64,000 bases of DNA from RUG12461 sp045661345. GTDB taxonomy: Bacteria; Bacillota; Clostridia; Lachnospirales; Lachnospiraceae. Below the pieces are notes generated by a model that saw nothing but the letters and a program-made list of their open reading frames with translations, was not told where the DNA came from and did not search any database. The stretch lies in contig JAZRFM010000001.1 in the NCBI GenBank assembly GCA_045661345.1, positions 11,152-75,151 of the forward strand. Reading direction: 5' to 3'. The position numbers and the translations under genes are program-made. Below are positions 25,331-34,813 of the stretch, piece by piece; positions within the stretch are counted from its first letter, which is position 1, and the number at the start of each line of letters is the position of its first letter.

Positions 25331-26605
25331 ATGGGAATCGTAAAAACCTACGGGAATCTGATCAAACACTTTGCATCCGTTCATCCTGCCGTTTCGAGAA
25401 GGATGATCACCACGGGGCTTTCTCTGGAACGCTTCCGGGCCGAACATCTCTCCGACAAACGCACTCCGAAAGCCTATGTGGAGCTGAACACACTCGCCGT
25501 AAGCCAGATCCAGCACGGACTTAAGAATCCGGAAACCACCGCATGGACCAATCTGTTTACACCGGTTGAGATCCTGCAATGCTTTGACCTTTTCTGCCTT
25601 TCCGCAGAGGCGCTCTCCTCCTTCTGGTCAGGTTTTTTCATAGAAGATCTTTTTATCAATGAAGCGGAAGCTGCCGGCTTTGCGCCCACTTTATGCTCCT
25701 ATCACAAATGCTTTCTCGGCAGCGCCCTCTCCAACGTGACGGCAAAGCCCTCCTTTGCCGTGACCACCTCCACCGTCTGTGACGCCAACTTCAATACCTT
25801 TCGTTTCGTTGAGAAGCACTGCGGGATTCCGACGGTTTTTTTGGATATTCCCGCTGTCTCCACTCCGGAAAGCCGTCAATATGTGGTTGAACAGCTGAAA
25901 GAGCTGATACACTCTCTGCAGCATCACACACGAAAGCCTTTTGATATCGACCGGCTGCGGGAGATCCTTGCCCGGGAGAACCGCTCGAAAGAGCTCTATA
26001 ACCTGTATCTGAAGGAAAAAGCCCGGAAAGCATACCCCACAACGCTGACGTTACAGATGTATGAGCTGTTTGCCACACATCTTTCCATCGGATCTCCTGA
26101 GGCGCTTCATTTTTTCCAGTCCCTTTATGACGAAATCAAGACCTGCCCAGACTTTCACGGGAAGAGGATCTACTGGGTACATCTGCTGCCGTTCTATCAG
26201 GAAAGCCTGCGCCAGGTCTTTCATCTCAGCGACAGATACCAGCTGCAGGGTTTTGAAATGAACATTGATTATACGGATCCCCTTGATCTGAGTGACCCTC
26301 TTGGTTCCCTGGCTGACAAACTGATCGGCAATCTCTATAATCGTCCCTTTACCGACAAAATTGATCTGGTTCTCCGGATGGCGCGTTTTCTTCGTTGTGA
26401 CGGTCTGATCCATTTCTGTCACTGGGGATGCAAACAGTCCATTGGCGGAGCCATGCGGCTGAAGGAGGCTGTCACTGCAGCAGGACTGCCCATCCTCCTT
26501 TTGGACGGAGATGCCATTGACCGCAGTAACAGCGCAGATGGTCAGATACGTACACGTTTAGAGGCGTTTCTCGAGCTTCTCGATCAGAATGGAGTACATG
26601 ACTGA
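25331..26605 (+). CDS. 2-hydroxyacyl-CoA dehydratase-type iron-sulfur protein (HgdB/double-cubane family)
   Basis: 424 residues from ATG 25331. The family is recognised from the D-subunit fold: FTPVEILQCFD at the N-terminus, FAPTLCSYHKCFLG, TTSTVCDANFNTF, FLDIP, and HWGCKQSIGGAMRLK, giving scattered Cys ligands. Such proteins take electrons from an ATP-driven activator, which is encoded next. The partner could be a dehydratase or a double-cubane reductase; the substrate is unknown. No Shine-Dalgarno is visible; a weak promoter (TTGATT, 17 bp, TTATCC) ends 10 bases before the ATG, so a leaderless mRNA is possible. An in-frame upstream start at 25238 is less likely. Overlaps the next gene by one base. 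Confidence 0.85.
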   Translation: MGIVKTYGNLIKHFASVHPAVSRRMITTGLSLERFRAEHLSDKRTPKAYVELNTLAVSQIQHGLKNPETTAWTNLFTPVEILQCFDLFCLSAEALSSFWSGFFIEDLFINEAEAAGFAPTLCSYHKCFLGSALSNVTAKPSFAVTTSTVCDANFNTFRFVEKHCGIPTVFLDIPAVSTPESRQYVVEQLKELIHSLQHHTRKPFDIDRLREILARENRSKELYNLYLKEKARKAYPTTLTLQMYELFATHLSIGSPEALHFFQSLYDEIKTCPDFHGKRIYWVHLLPFYQESLRQVFHLSDRYQLQGFEMNIDYTDPLDLSDPLGSLADKLIGNLYNRPFTDKIDLVLRMARFLRCDGLIHFCHWGCKQSIGGAMRLKEAVTAAGLPILLLDGDAIDRSNSADGQIRTRLEAFLELLDQNGVHD

Positions 26606-28335
26606 TGAAGAAACCAAAACTTGGCTATATCTGCAAATATACGCCTGTGGAGCTGTTGGAAGCTCTCGGCTTTGAGATGATACGACTGGAAGAGACGGTT
26701 TCCTCTTTTCCGACAGCGGATGCACTTCTCCACCCCAATCTCTGTTCTTATGCAAAAGCCGTTCTGGAGACGGCTTCCGATGCTTTTTCTGGCAGGGATC
26801 CTTTGCAGGGGATCGTCCTTACCACCTGTTGTGACAGCATCCGTCGGCTTTATGACCGTCTCCGGGTCACTTACCCGGATCGTTTCTTTTATCTTCTGGA
26901 TATACCGCGCAAAGCCAATGAGTTTGCTGCCGGGCTGTATGCGGATCAAATCCACCGCCTGCGGGAGACTCTCCTGCGCGATTTCTCCGGTATTCTGCCG
27001 GATCAGGACATGCCAGCGGATCCTCCTGTCTTTCCAAAGAAGACTGTCCCGCAGGAAACTGATCCATGTGAGCCTTCCCTTCAGATCGGCCTGATGGGCG
27101 CCCGCATCCCGCATCCAATCAGACAGCTTCTGGAGGAACGCCATGTGAACGTCCTCTTTGATCTGACCTGTAACGGCATGATGCGGCAGATGAGGCCGCC
27201 TCAGATCATGGAAGGAGCTTCTTCTTCCGGTCTTCGGGATTATGCCTTCGCGCTCCTGAACCAGATTCCCTGTATGCGCATGACCAGGGCCTCTGACCGC
27301 TCCTCCCTTCTTGACGCATTTTTGGATCGTCTGGATGGAATCCTTTATCATACCGTCAAGTTCTGTGACAATTTCTCCTTTGAATATGCAGACTTCCGGA
27401 AAACCCTTGACGTGCCGCTCCTCCAGCTTGAAACCGACTATACCGGTCTTTCTGCCGGTCAGGTCACCACAAGGCTGGATGCTTTTCTGGAAGAATTATC
27501 CCAAAGAAAGCACCATACCCATGCACCCGTATTTGTCCCACATCCCGCGAAAGGAGATCACCCTATGTTTGTCCTTGGCATTGACAGCGGATCCACCTCG
27601 ACCAATTCCGTACTACTGAACGAAAAGAAAGAGATCGTAGCCTTTGATGTCATCCGAACCGGTGCAAAATCCACGGACAGCGCGCAGCGTATCCTTGACG
27701 CGACCTGTCAAAAGGCAAACCTCTCCAGACAGGATATTTCCTGTATCGTCTCCACGGGTTACGGCCGTGTCAGTATCCCTTTTGCCGACAAAAATGTGAC
27801 CGAGATCAGCTGCCACGGGAAAGGCGCTCATTTTCTGAATCCGTCGGTCCGCACGATTCTTGACATCGGCGGGCAGGACAGTAAAGCCATCAGGCTGAAT
27901 GATGCGGGGGAAGTGGTGGATTTTGTAATGAATGATAAATGCGCCGCCGGAACCGGCAGATTTCTGGAAGCAATGGCGCGCACGCTTGAAATAGAGATCG
28001 ACACCCTCGGTCCCCTGTCCCTTCAATCCCGGGGGACTGTGGAAATCAGCAGTATGTGTACCGTCTTTGCGGAGTCCGAGGTGATCTCTCTGATTGCCCA
28101 GAATAAAGAAACCGCGGACATTGCCCGCGGTGTTCATATCGCTATTGCGAAAAAATCGATTGGTATGCTTCGAAAGGTCGGCCTGGAGGAAGCCGTGATG
28201 ATGACCGGTGGTGTTGCGAAAAATGCCGGTGTCGTCGCCGTTCTGGAGGAGCTTCTCCATACGAAGCTGATCCTACCGAAGGAGCCGGAAATAGTCGGCG
28301 CACTCGGCGCAGCTCTTTATGCGCTGGACTCTTGA
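26605..28335 (+). CDS. Fusion of dehydratase-type Fe-S domain and ATP-dependent activator (HgdC/BadF type)
   Basis: 576 residues. Residues 1-300 resemble a shortened D-subunit domain (GYICKYTPVELLEALG, LHPNLCSYAKA, LTTCCDSIRR, YLLDIPRK). Residues about 322-576 are a complete activator ATPase of the ASKHA fold: LGIDSGSTSTNSVLL, STGYGR, DIGGQDSKAI, CAAGTGRFLE, SSMCTVFAESEV, TGGVAKNAG. The two Cys in CAAGTG and MCTVF would hold the bridging [4Fe-4S] cluster of the activator dimer. Activators are normally separate proteins of about 260 residues, so this is a fusion. TGATG coupling links it to the preceding gene. It should pump low-potential electrons into its partner at the cost of ATP. Confidence 0.88.
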   Translation: MKKPKLGYICKYTPVELLEALGFEMIRLEETVSSFPTADALLHPNLCSYAKAVLETASDAFSGRDPLQGIVLTTCCDSIRRLYDRLRVTYPDRFFYLLDIPRKANEFAAGLYADQIHRLRETLLRDFSGILPDQDMPADPPVFPKKTVPQETDPCEPSLQIGLMGARIPHPIRQLLEERHVNVLFDLTCNGMMRQMRPPQIMEGASSSGLRDYAFALLNQIPCMRMTRASDRSSLLDAFLDRLDGILYHTVKFCDNFSFEYADFRKTLDVPLLQLETDYTGLSAGQVTTRLDAFLEELSQRKHHTHAPVFVPHPAKGDHPMFVLGIDSGSTSTNSVLLNEKKEIVAFDVIRTGAKSTDSAQRILDATCQKANLSRQDISCIVSTGYGRVSIPFADKNVTEISCHGKGAHFLNPSVRTILDIGGQDSKAIRLNDAGEVVDFVMNDKCAAGTGRFLEAMARTLEIEIDTLGPLSLQSRGTVEISSMCTVFAESEVISLIAQNKETADIARGVHIAIAKKSIGMLRKVGLEEAVMMTGGVAKNAGVVAVLEELLHTKLILPKEPEIVGALGAALYALDS

Positions 28336-28393
28336 TCCAGAACTTGAGCCGCTCAGCAGGGATGCGCAGAAACACTCCTGAAAATCATGAAGT

Positions 28394-28795
28394 TCAGTGC
28401 TTCGCTGCTTCAATACGAACGACAGCCTTTTTCAGGGCAAGCTCTGCCCGATCCATATCCGTATCCTGTGTCTTTTGGGAGAGTCGCTCTTCCGCACGTT
28501 TCTTTGCCTCTTCGGCACGATTCAGATCGATCTCCTCTGCCCATTCGGCAATCTCCGCCATGATCGATACCTGATCCGGCAGGATCTCCGCAAACCCGGC
28601 GTGAACAGCTGCTTTTTTTTCACCGGATTCCTCGTGAATCGTCACAACACCGGGACTGATCACAGTAGTCAGCGGAATATGCTTCGGATAAACACCGATC
28701 TCTCCTGCTTCTGTATTGAATTCGATCATCGTGGCGTCACCCTCGTAAAAAATACGATCCGGCGTGATGATCTGCACTGTAAAAATATCTGCCAT
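28394..28795 (-). CDS. atpC: F1F0 ATP synthase epsilon subunit
   Basis: 133 residues: N-terminal beta-sandwich (ADIFTVQIITPDRIFYEGDATMIEFNT, GEIGVYPKHIPLTT) and a C-terminal helical hairpin (AEEIDLNRAEEAKKRAEERL). Part of the central stalk; the C-terminal helices can inhibit hydrolysis. Last gene of the atp cluster, 13 bases after atpD, facing the convergent dehydratase-activator gene. Confidence 0.96.
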   Translation of the reverse strand: MADIFTVQIITPDRIFYEGDATMIEFNTEAGEIGVYPKHIPLTTVISPGVVTIHEESGEKKAAVHAGFAEILPDQVSIMAEIAEWAEEIDLNRAEEAKKRAEERLSQKTQDTDMDRAELALKKAVVRIEAAKH

Positions 28796-28808
28796 CGTTC
28801 CCGTCCTT

Positions 28809-30200
28809 TTATTTTACTCTTGCGCGCACTTCATCGATCGTGCCCGCACTCATGAAATGCTGCTCGGGAACGTCATCCAGCTTCCCTTCCAGAATCTCCT
28901 TGAAACCACGGATCGTCTCCGCAATCGGCACATACTTTCCGTCCATACCGGTAAACTGTGTGGCAACGAAGAAGGGCTGTGACAGGAATCTCTGCACTTT
29001 TCTGGCGCGGCTGACAACCAGCTTGTCATCCTCGGAAAGCTCTTCCATACCGAGAATGGCGATGATATCCTGCAGTTCCTTGTATTTCTGGAGAATTTCC
29101 TGTACACCGCGGGCAACCACAAAGTGCTCATCACCAACGATACGCGGATCCAGGATACGGGAGGTGGAAGCCAGCGGATCCACGGCAGGATAAATACCAA
29201 GCTCTGCAATGGAACGCTCCAGCACCGTCGTCGCGTCCAGGTGGGCGAAGGTTGTCGCCGGTGCCGGGTCTGTCAGGTCATCCGCAGGCACGTAAACCGC
29301 CTGTACGGAGGTAATGGAGCCGTTTTTGGTGGAGGTGATCCGCTCCTGCAATGCACCCATCTCTGTCTGCAGGGTCGGCTGGTAACCAACGGCCGACGGC
29401 ATACGTCCCAGCAACGCCGAAACTTCTGATCCGGCCTGTGTGAAACGGAAAATGTTATCAATGAAAAGCAGAACGTCCTTCCCGCCGCGATCACGGAAAT
29501 ACTCTGCCATGGTAAGTCCTGCAAGACCCACACGCATTCTCGCTCCGGGCGGCTCGTTCATCTGACCGAACACCATGGTCGTCTTATCGATAACTCCCGA
29601 TTCCTTCATCTCATAGTAAAGATCGTTTCCCTCACGGGTACGCTCCCCCACACCGGTGAACACGGAATATCCGCCGTGCTCTGTCGCGATGTTGTGAATG
29701 AGCTCCTGAATCAGCACCGTCTTTCCAACGCCGGCACCGCCGAACAGTCCGATCTTTCCACCCTTTTGGTAGGGACAGAGAAGATCCACAACCTTGATCC
29801 CGGTCTCCAGCATCTCCTGCGAGGTTGACTGCTCCTCAAAAGTCGGCGCTTTTCTGTGGATCGGCCAACGTTCTTCGGTCTCGGGTGCCGTCTGATCATC
29901 AATCGGTTCTCCCAGGACATTGAAGATCCTGCCAAGCGTATTTTCTCCAACGGGAACCGCGATGGGTGCACCGGTAGCAATCGCTTCCATGCCGCGCATC
30001 AGACCGTCTGTCGGACCCATTGCGATACATCTGACCGTATCGTCTCCCAGATGTTGTGCCACCTCTACGGTAAGCTCCTTTCCGTTCTTCAGCGGAATCC
30101 GGATCGCATCATTGATCTCAGGCAGATAGCCTTCCTCGAACTTGATGTCCAATACGGCACTGATGATCTGGATGATCTTACCCACTTTCTTGTCTGCCAT
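28809..30200 (-). CDS. atpD: F1F0 ATP synthase beta subunit
   Basis: 463 residues from ATG 30200 (AAAAGGAGAG upstream; an in-frame start 13 codons earlier lies in atpG). Catalytic motifs: Walker A GGAGVGKT, GERTREGNDLY with the catalytic Glu, DVLLFIDNIFRFTQAGSE, and the DELSEED-like MEELSEDDK. Catalytic subunit of F1. Length and order are canonical. Confidence 0.98.
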   Translation of the reverse strand: MADKKVGKIIQIISAVLDIKFEEGYLPEINDAIRIPLKNGKELTVEVAQHLGDDTVRCIAMGPTDGLMRGMEAIATGAPIAVPVGENTLGRIFNVLGEPIDDQTAPETEERWPIHRKAPTFEEQSTSQEMLETGIKVVDLLCPYQKGGKIGLFGGAGVGKTVLIQELIHNIATEHGGYSVFTGVGERTREGNDLYYEMKESGVIDKTTMVFGQMNEPPGARMRVGLAGLTMAEYFRDRGGKDVLLFIDNIFRFTQAGSEVSALLGRMPSAVGYQPTLQTEMGALQERITSTKNGSITSVQAVYVPADDLTDPAPATTFAHLDATTVLERSIAELGIYPAVDPLASTSRILDPRIVGDEHFVVARGVQEILQKYKELQDIIAILGMEELSEDDKLVVSRARKVQRFLSQPFFVATQFTGMDGKYVPIAETIRGFKEILEGKLDDVPEQHFMSAGTIDEVRARVK

Positions 30201-30213
30201 GTTTTCTCTCCTT

Positions 30214-31086
30214 TTAACTGATTGCTTCGGCTCCGGCAATGATCTCCGTAAGCTCCTGCGTGATCGAACCCTGACGGGCTCTGTTATACTTCAGCGACAG
30301 ATCGCTGATCATGTCCTCGGCGTTGCTTGTTGCGGAATCCATCGCCTGCATTCTGGCTGCATTTTCGGAAGCCACCGCCTCCACAAGCGCGCCATAAACA
30401 ATACTGGTGACATATTTCGGAATGATCCGCTCCAGCGCTTCCTCCTCATTCGGCTCGTAGTTCATGACAAGCTTGTCGTCCTGACCGTTTTCCTGCATTT
30501 CTGCCAGCTCCTCCTCGGAAAACTCCAGCGGAAGAAGCTTCATCAGTCTGGGCTCATGCGCCACGGTGTTTTTGAAAAAGGTGTATGCCAGATAGATCTC
30601 TCCGATCTCACCGTTTGTAAAGGACTGCAAAACCTTATCGCAAACAGCTTTTGCGTCTTCGTAGGTCGGGGCATCGATAATCCCGGAAAGATCCTCCTTA
30701 ATCTCATAGCCTCTGCGTTCCAGGGCTTCTCTTCCCTTGGTACCGATTGCGTAGATCTCGAGATTCTCCTTTGGAAGATCTCCCTGTGTCAGAAGCTTCA
30801 CGACATTGCTGTTGTAACCACCTGCGAGTCCGCGGTTTGCGGTGATCACCACCACTGCTGCCTTCGGAGACTCTCCTGCGGACAGATAGGGATGATCAAT
30901 CGTTCCTGAACGCGCAAGGATTGAGCTGACCGTCTTATACATATGATCAAAGTACGGTGTCGTACGCTCCGCGCGCGTTTTTGCCTTCTGGAGCTTAACG
31001 GTGGAAACAAGCTTCATGGCTTTCGTGATTTGCTGCGTGCTCTGAATACTGCTGCGGCGACGCTTAATATCTTTCATTGAAGCCAT
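30214..31086 (-). CDS. atpG: F1F0 ATP synthase gamma subunit
   Basis: 290 residues. Conserved N-terminal helix (MKDIKRRRSSIQSTQQITKAMKLVSTVKLQKAK) and C-terminal helix (ATSNAEDMISDLSLKYNRARQGSITQELTEI) form the rotating coiled coil. GGAGG nine bases before the ATG. Between atpA and atpD as in the standard bacterial order. Confidence 0.97.
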   Translation of the reverse strand: MASMKDIKRRRSSIQSTQQITKAMKLVSTVKLQKAKTRAERTTPYFDHMYKTVSSILARSGTIDHPYLSAGESPKAAVVVITANRGLAGGYNSNVVKLLTQGDLPKENLEIYAIGTKGREALERRGYEIKEDLSGIIDAPTYEDAKAVCDKVLQSFTNGEIGEIYLAYTFFKNTVAHEPRLMKLLPLEFSEEELAEMQENGQDDKLVMNYEPNEEEALERIIPKYVTSIVYGALVEAVASENAARMQAMDSATSNAEDMISDLSLKYNRARQGSITQELTEIIAGAEAIS

Positions 31087-31103
31087 TGCGGCGTTCCTCC
31101 TCT

Positions 31104-32609
31104 CTACTTGAAGTTCGCCTTACACTCTTCGATGGCTTTTACAAGCTTCTGTTCTATGTCATCCTCCATGACTTTTTTCTCACGGATCGACTGCGGGATC
31201 TCCGGATATTTGGTATCCACGAATTCAAACAGGGCTTCCTCAAACCGGAGCACATCCTCCACCGGAATATCCAGCAGATATTTCTTGGTCGCAGCATAGA
31301 TGATGATAACCTGCTTCTCTACCGGCATGGGCTTGTATTGCGGCTGTTTCAGGATCTCACGGATTCTTTCACCCTGTGCAAGCTGCTCTCTGGTGTCGGC
31401 ATCCAGTTCGGAGCCGAACTGGGAGAATGCCGCCAGCTCACGATACTGTGCGAGCTCGACACGGATCGGTGCCGCAATCTTTTTGATGGCCTTGATCTGT
31501 GCAGCACCACCCACACGGGAGACCGAAAGACCGGCATTGATAGCCGGGCGGAACCCGGAGTTGAACATCTCTGTTTCCAGATAGATCTGACCATCCGTGA
31601 TGGAGATCACGTTCGTCGGGATATACGCAGACACGTCACCTGCCTGTGTTTCAATGATTGGAAGCGCCGTAAGCGATCCGCCGCCGAGCGCCTCGGACAG
31701 ACGAGCCGCACGTTCGAGCAGTCTCGAATGCAGATAGAATACGTCGCCGGGGTAAGCCTCACGCCCCGGAGGTCTCCTGAGAAGCAATGACAGGGTACGA
31801 TATGCCGTTGCATGTTTACTGAGATCGTCATAGATCACCAGCACATCCTGTCCCTTTTCCATCCATTCTTCACCGATTGCGCATCCCGCATACGGTGCGA
31901 TATACTGCAGCGGTGCCAGCTCACTTGCCGTTGAAGCAACAACCGTCGTATAACTCATGGCGCCAAACTCTTCCAGCGTCTTTACGATGGAAGCTACCGT
32001 GGAAGCCTTTTGTCCGATGGCAACGTAGATACACTTAACGTTTTCGCCCTTCTGATTGATGATCGTATCGATGGCGATGGCGGTCTTTCCGGTCTGGCGG
32101 TCACCGATGATCAACTCTCTTTGTCCCCGTCCGATCGGGATCATGGAGTCAATTGCCTTGATACCCGTCTGCAACGGTGTATCCACGGATTTTCTGGAAA
32201 TAACGCCGGACGCAACACGTTCGATTGGTCGGTAGGTATCGGTTTCAATCGGTCCCTTTCCGTCGATGGGCTGTCCCAACGCGTTAACAACGCGTCCCAG
32301 CATACAGTCGCCTACCGGAACCTCCACCACTCTGCCGGTGGTCTTCACGGTATCGCCCTCATTGATATTTTTCTGATTGCCGAGCAGAACGGCACCGACG
32401 TTGTCTTCCTCAAGGTTTAACACCATTCCGTAAACCTCGCCCGGAAACTCCAACAGCTCGCCCTGCATCGCATTCTCCAGACCATGGATTCTGGCAATGC
32501 CGTCTGCCACCTGAATGACCGTTCCGACATCCGCCACTTCCAGTTCGGATGCATAACGCCTGATCTGCTCTTTGATAACCGAACTGATCTCTTCTGGTTT
32601 AAGATTCAT
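31104..32609 (-). CDS. atpA: F1F0 ATP synthase alpha subunit
   Basis: 501 residues. N-terminal crown (MNLKPEEISSVIKEQI), Walker A GDRQTGKT, LVIYDDLSKHA, LLRRPPGREAYPGDVFYLHS, and the signature PAINAGLSVSRVGG. Non-catalytic nucleotide-binding subunit of F1. Full family length. Confidence 0.98.
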   Translation of the reverse strand: MNLKPEEISSVIKEQIRRYASELEVADVGTVIQVADGIARIHGLENAMQGELLEFPGEVYGMVLNLEEDNVGAVLLGNQKNINEGDTVKTTGRVVEVPVGDCMLGRVVNALGQPIDGKGPIETDTYRPIERVASGVISRKSVDTPLQTGIKAIDSMIPIGRGQRELIIGDRQTGKTAIAIDTIINQKGENVKCIYVAIGQKASTVASIVKTLEEFGAMSYTTVVASTASELAPLQYIAPYAGCAIGEEWMEKGQDVLVIYDDLSKHATAYRTLSLLLRRPPGREAYPGDVFYLHSRLLERAARLSEALGGGSLTALPIIETQAGDVSAYIPTNVISITDGQIYLETEMFNSGFRPAINAGLSVSRVGGAAQIKAIKKIAAPIRVELAQYRELAAFSQFGSELDADTREQLAQGERIREILKQPQYKPMPVEKQVIIIYAATKKYLLDIPVEDVLRFEEALFEFVDTKYPEIPQSIREKKVMEDDIEQKLVKAIEECKANFK

Positions 32610-32635
32610 GGAGCTTTTCTCTCCCTTCTTTTGAT

Positions 32636-33190
32636 TTAGATATTACTTACCTGTATCTGCGAAAGCTCTTTCTTCAACTCATAGATCTTATTTTTGATTG
32701 AGCTGTCTACCACACGGTCTTTGATGCGTATCTTCATTCCCCCGATCAGGGATGGATCCACGTCATAATTCATTTCAAAGGTCACATATCCTGTGGTCTC
32801 CAAAAGCCTTTTTTTTACCGCTTCTTTCTGGGAATCGGTAAGCGTCACCGCAGATGTCACAAAGGCCGTCCCGATATTTTTGTATTCTTTTACCTGCTCG
32901 ATAAAATAACGCAATACCGCCGGAATCTCTTCGCTGTGACCCTTTTCCACCAGCAGACGCAGCAGCCCGGTGATTTCGTCCGCCACACGTCCGCGGAAGG
33001 TATCCTCAATCACCTTCACTTTTTCTTCTTTCACGATCTTCGGATGATGGAGCAGCCGGACCAGATCCTGATTTTCTTCCAGCAATGCAAGGATCTCACG
33101 CACCTCCGGCATCAGCTCATCCACTTTATTCTCGGTAGTGGCAAGAGAAAAAAGCGCATCCCCGTATACCTTGGATACTAACTTTGCCAT
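32636..33190 (-). CDS. atpH: F1F0 ATP synthase delta subunit
   Basis: 184 residues. N-terminal helical domain (KVYGDALFSLA) and the family's C-terminal signature DPSLIGGMKIRIKDRVVDSSI. It links the b-subunit stalk to the top of F1. Overlaps the end of atpF by 13 bases, indicating translational coupling. Confidence 0.96.
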   Translation of the reverse strand: MAKLVSKVYGDALFSLATTENKVDELMPEVREILALLEENQDLVRLLHHPKIVKEEKVKVIEDTFRGRVADEITGLLRLLVEKGHSEEIPAVLRYFIEQVKEYKNIGTAFVTSAVTLTDSQKEAVKKRLLETTGYVTFEMNYDVDPSLIGGMKIRIKDRVVDSSIKNKIYELKKELSQIQVSNI

Positions 33191-33693
33191 GTCTCTTCAC
33201 CCATTTCCTTCAGCGTCTCATCAATGAGAGAATCCTGAACCGTCGTATCAATATTGGCAGCCACGACCTTTCCGGCCATCAACGAAGCGATGTTGATGAT
33301 CTCGGACTTCATCTCATCCATCACACGCTGCTTCTCAAGTACCGCTTCTTCCTCGGCACGGCGTACGATCCTGTTCGCATCGCTCCGGGCCTCATCCTCG
33401 ATCCTTGCGGCATTCATCAAAGCATTCTGTCTGGCATTCGATAAGATCGTTTCCGCTTCTTTATCTATGTTTTTCAGCTTTTCTTCATACTCTGCCTTCA
33501 GGGCGGCCGCTGATTCCTTGTCCTCTGCCGCTGTCGCGATTTCGGTTGCGATCTTCTCTTTTCTTTCCTGCAGCATTTTCCGTGCCGGATCAAAGAGCAG
33601 ATAGGAAATCAGAAAGAAAAGAACGAATACTGCGATGGCCAAAAAGATGGCATCATGAAGCAGCTGAAAATCCAGATTAAATAGTCTTTCCAT
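33178..33693 (-). CDS. atpF: F1F0 ATP synthase b subunit
   Basis: 171 residues. One N-terminal membrane helix (LHDAIFLAIAVFVLFFLISYLLF) followed by a long charged helix (ARKMLQERKEKIATEIA...) that dimerises as the peripheral stalk. Only one b-type gene is present, so the stalk should be a homodimer. Confidence 0.96.
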   Translation of the reverse strand: MERLFNLDFQLLHDAIFLAIAVFVLFFLISYLLFDPARKMLQERKEKIATEIATAAEDKESAAALKAEYEEKLKNIDKEAETILSNARQNALMNAARIEDEARSDANRIVRRAEEEAVLEKQRVMDEMKSEIINIASLMAGKVVAANIDTTVQDSLIDETLKEMGEETWQS

Positions 33694-33742
33694 AACTTAC
33701 CCTGCGGAACCTCCTTTCCTGTTTTTGATCATGATGAAAGGA

Positions 33743-34000
33743 TTATCCGACAAGAGGCTGTACGAACATCAGAAGGAGTGCCGTAACGAGACCGTAAAGA
33801 CCCGTCGTCTCCGCAACCGCCTGTCCGAGAAGCATCGTACTGGTGATATCGGATTTCGCGCCCGGATTCCGTCCTACCGCAGATGCAGCATGACCGGCCG
33901 CAATACCCTGACCGATACCGGGGCCGACACCGGCGATCAATGCAAGACCGGAGCCGATTGCTGAGCAAGCTTTGATTAAATCCTGTCCGTTAATATCCAT
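33743..34000 (-). CDS. atpE: F1F0 ATP synthase c subunit, sodium-type ion site
   Basis: 85 residues, two helices joined by the polar loop GRNPGAK. Helix 1 carries GPGIGQG with Gln31; helix 2 carries GQAVAETTGLYG with Glu64, Thr65, Thr66 and Tyr69. This matches the sodium-coordinating set known from Ilyobacter tartaricus (Gln32, Glu65, Ser66, Thr67, Tyr70). Proton-type c subunits lack the Gln and the Ser/Thr after the Glu. The ring therefore probably binds Na+, which is inference from the motif. Confidence 0.96.
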   Translation of the reverse strand: MDINGQDLIKACSAIGSGLALIAGVGPGIGQGIAAGHAASAVGRNPGAKSDITSTMLLGQAVAETTGLYGLVTALLLMFVQPLVG

Positions 34001-34074
34001 AGTTACTATCCTCCTTAAAATTGTTTACGCATTTATATATCTCCGGCATGACTTCTCTATCCGGAATATATCGA

Positions 34075-34809
34075 TTAATACTCGCCGTCCTCGATGGCCT
34101 GGTTGACATATGTCATGGTCAGCATGGCAAATACGTAGGTCTGAATCGCGCCGCTGAAAAGATCGAAGTATACATGCAGAAATGCGGGCCATACCAGAGC
34201 CAGATTCCACAGCAGCGTGTAAACCAGCGTCTCGATGACGACACCCGACAAGACGTTGGCAAACAGACGCAGCGACATGGAAACCGGTACCGCCACATCT
34301 CCGATCAGGTTGATCGGCGCCCAGAATACCCAGGGATCGCAAAGACCCTTTAAGACTCCCTTCACATGCTGATGTTTGAATTTCTGGAATGTAATGATGG
34401 AGAAAGTCATGATCGCAAGAGCGAAAGTCGTCGCATAATCGGCTGTCGGCGGACGAAGTCCGAGCAAACCGGAAAAGTTGCTGATCAGGATGAAAACGAA
34501 GATCGTACCGATGTAATTGGCGAAGAACTTTGCGTTCTTGCCCATGGCCGCTTCCACCATCCCGTCGATCTTTTCCACGATCAGCTCCACCACGTTCTGG
34601 AAGCCCTCCGGAACCTCGGTTGCCCGCTTCATGCGAACTCTTGCTGCGATGGAAAAACCCAGAATAATCATTAATACGATAATGATGCAGACGTGTGAGG
34701 TTGTGATCCAGACTTCGTGTCCGAAGAAACTGTAGGAAAACAACCCTTTGATCATGAAGTTCACTTCCGGCGCTGTCGACGGAGCGAAGATATTCTTCAG
34801 GATCTCCAC
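34075..34809 (-). CDS. atpB: F1F0 ATP synthase a subunit
   Basis: 244 residues from GTG at 34809, chosen because AGGAGG sits seven bases upstream; a longer frame to 34845 overlaps the preceding gene. Five or six membrane helices. The essential Arg is in PVSMSLRLFANVLSG, followed by a conserved C-terminal helix. It forms the ion half-channels beside the c ring. Confidence 0.96.
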   Translation of the reverse strand: MEILKNIFAPSTAPEVNFMIKGLFSYSFFGHEVWITTSHVCIIIVLMIILGFSIAARVRMKRATEVPEGFQNVVELIVEKIDGMVEAAMGKNAKFFANYIGTIFVFILISNFSGLLGLRPPTADYATTFALAIMTFSIITFQKFKHQHVKGVLKGLCDPWVFWAPINLIGDVAVPVSMSLRLFANVLSGVVIETLVYTLLWNLALVWPAFLHVYFDLFSGAIQTYVFAMLTMTYVNQAIEDGEY

Positions 34810-34813
34810 TCGC

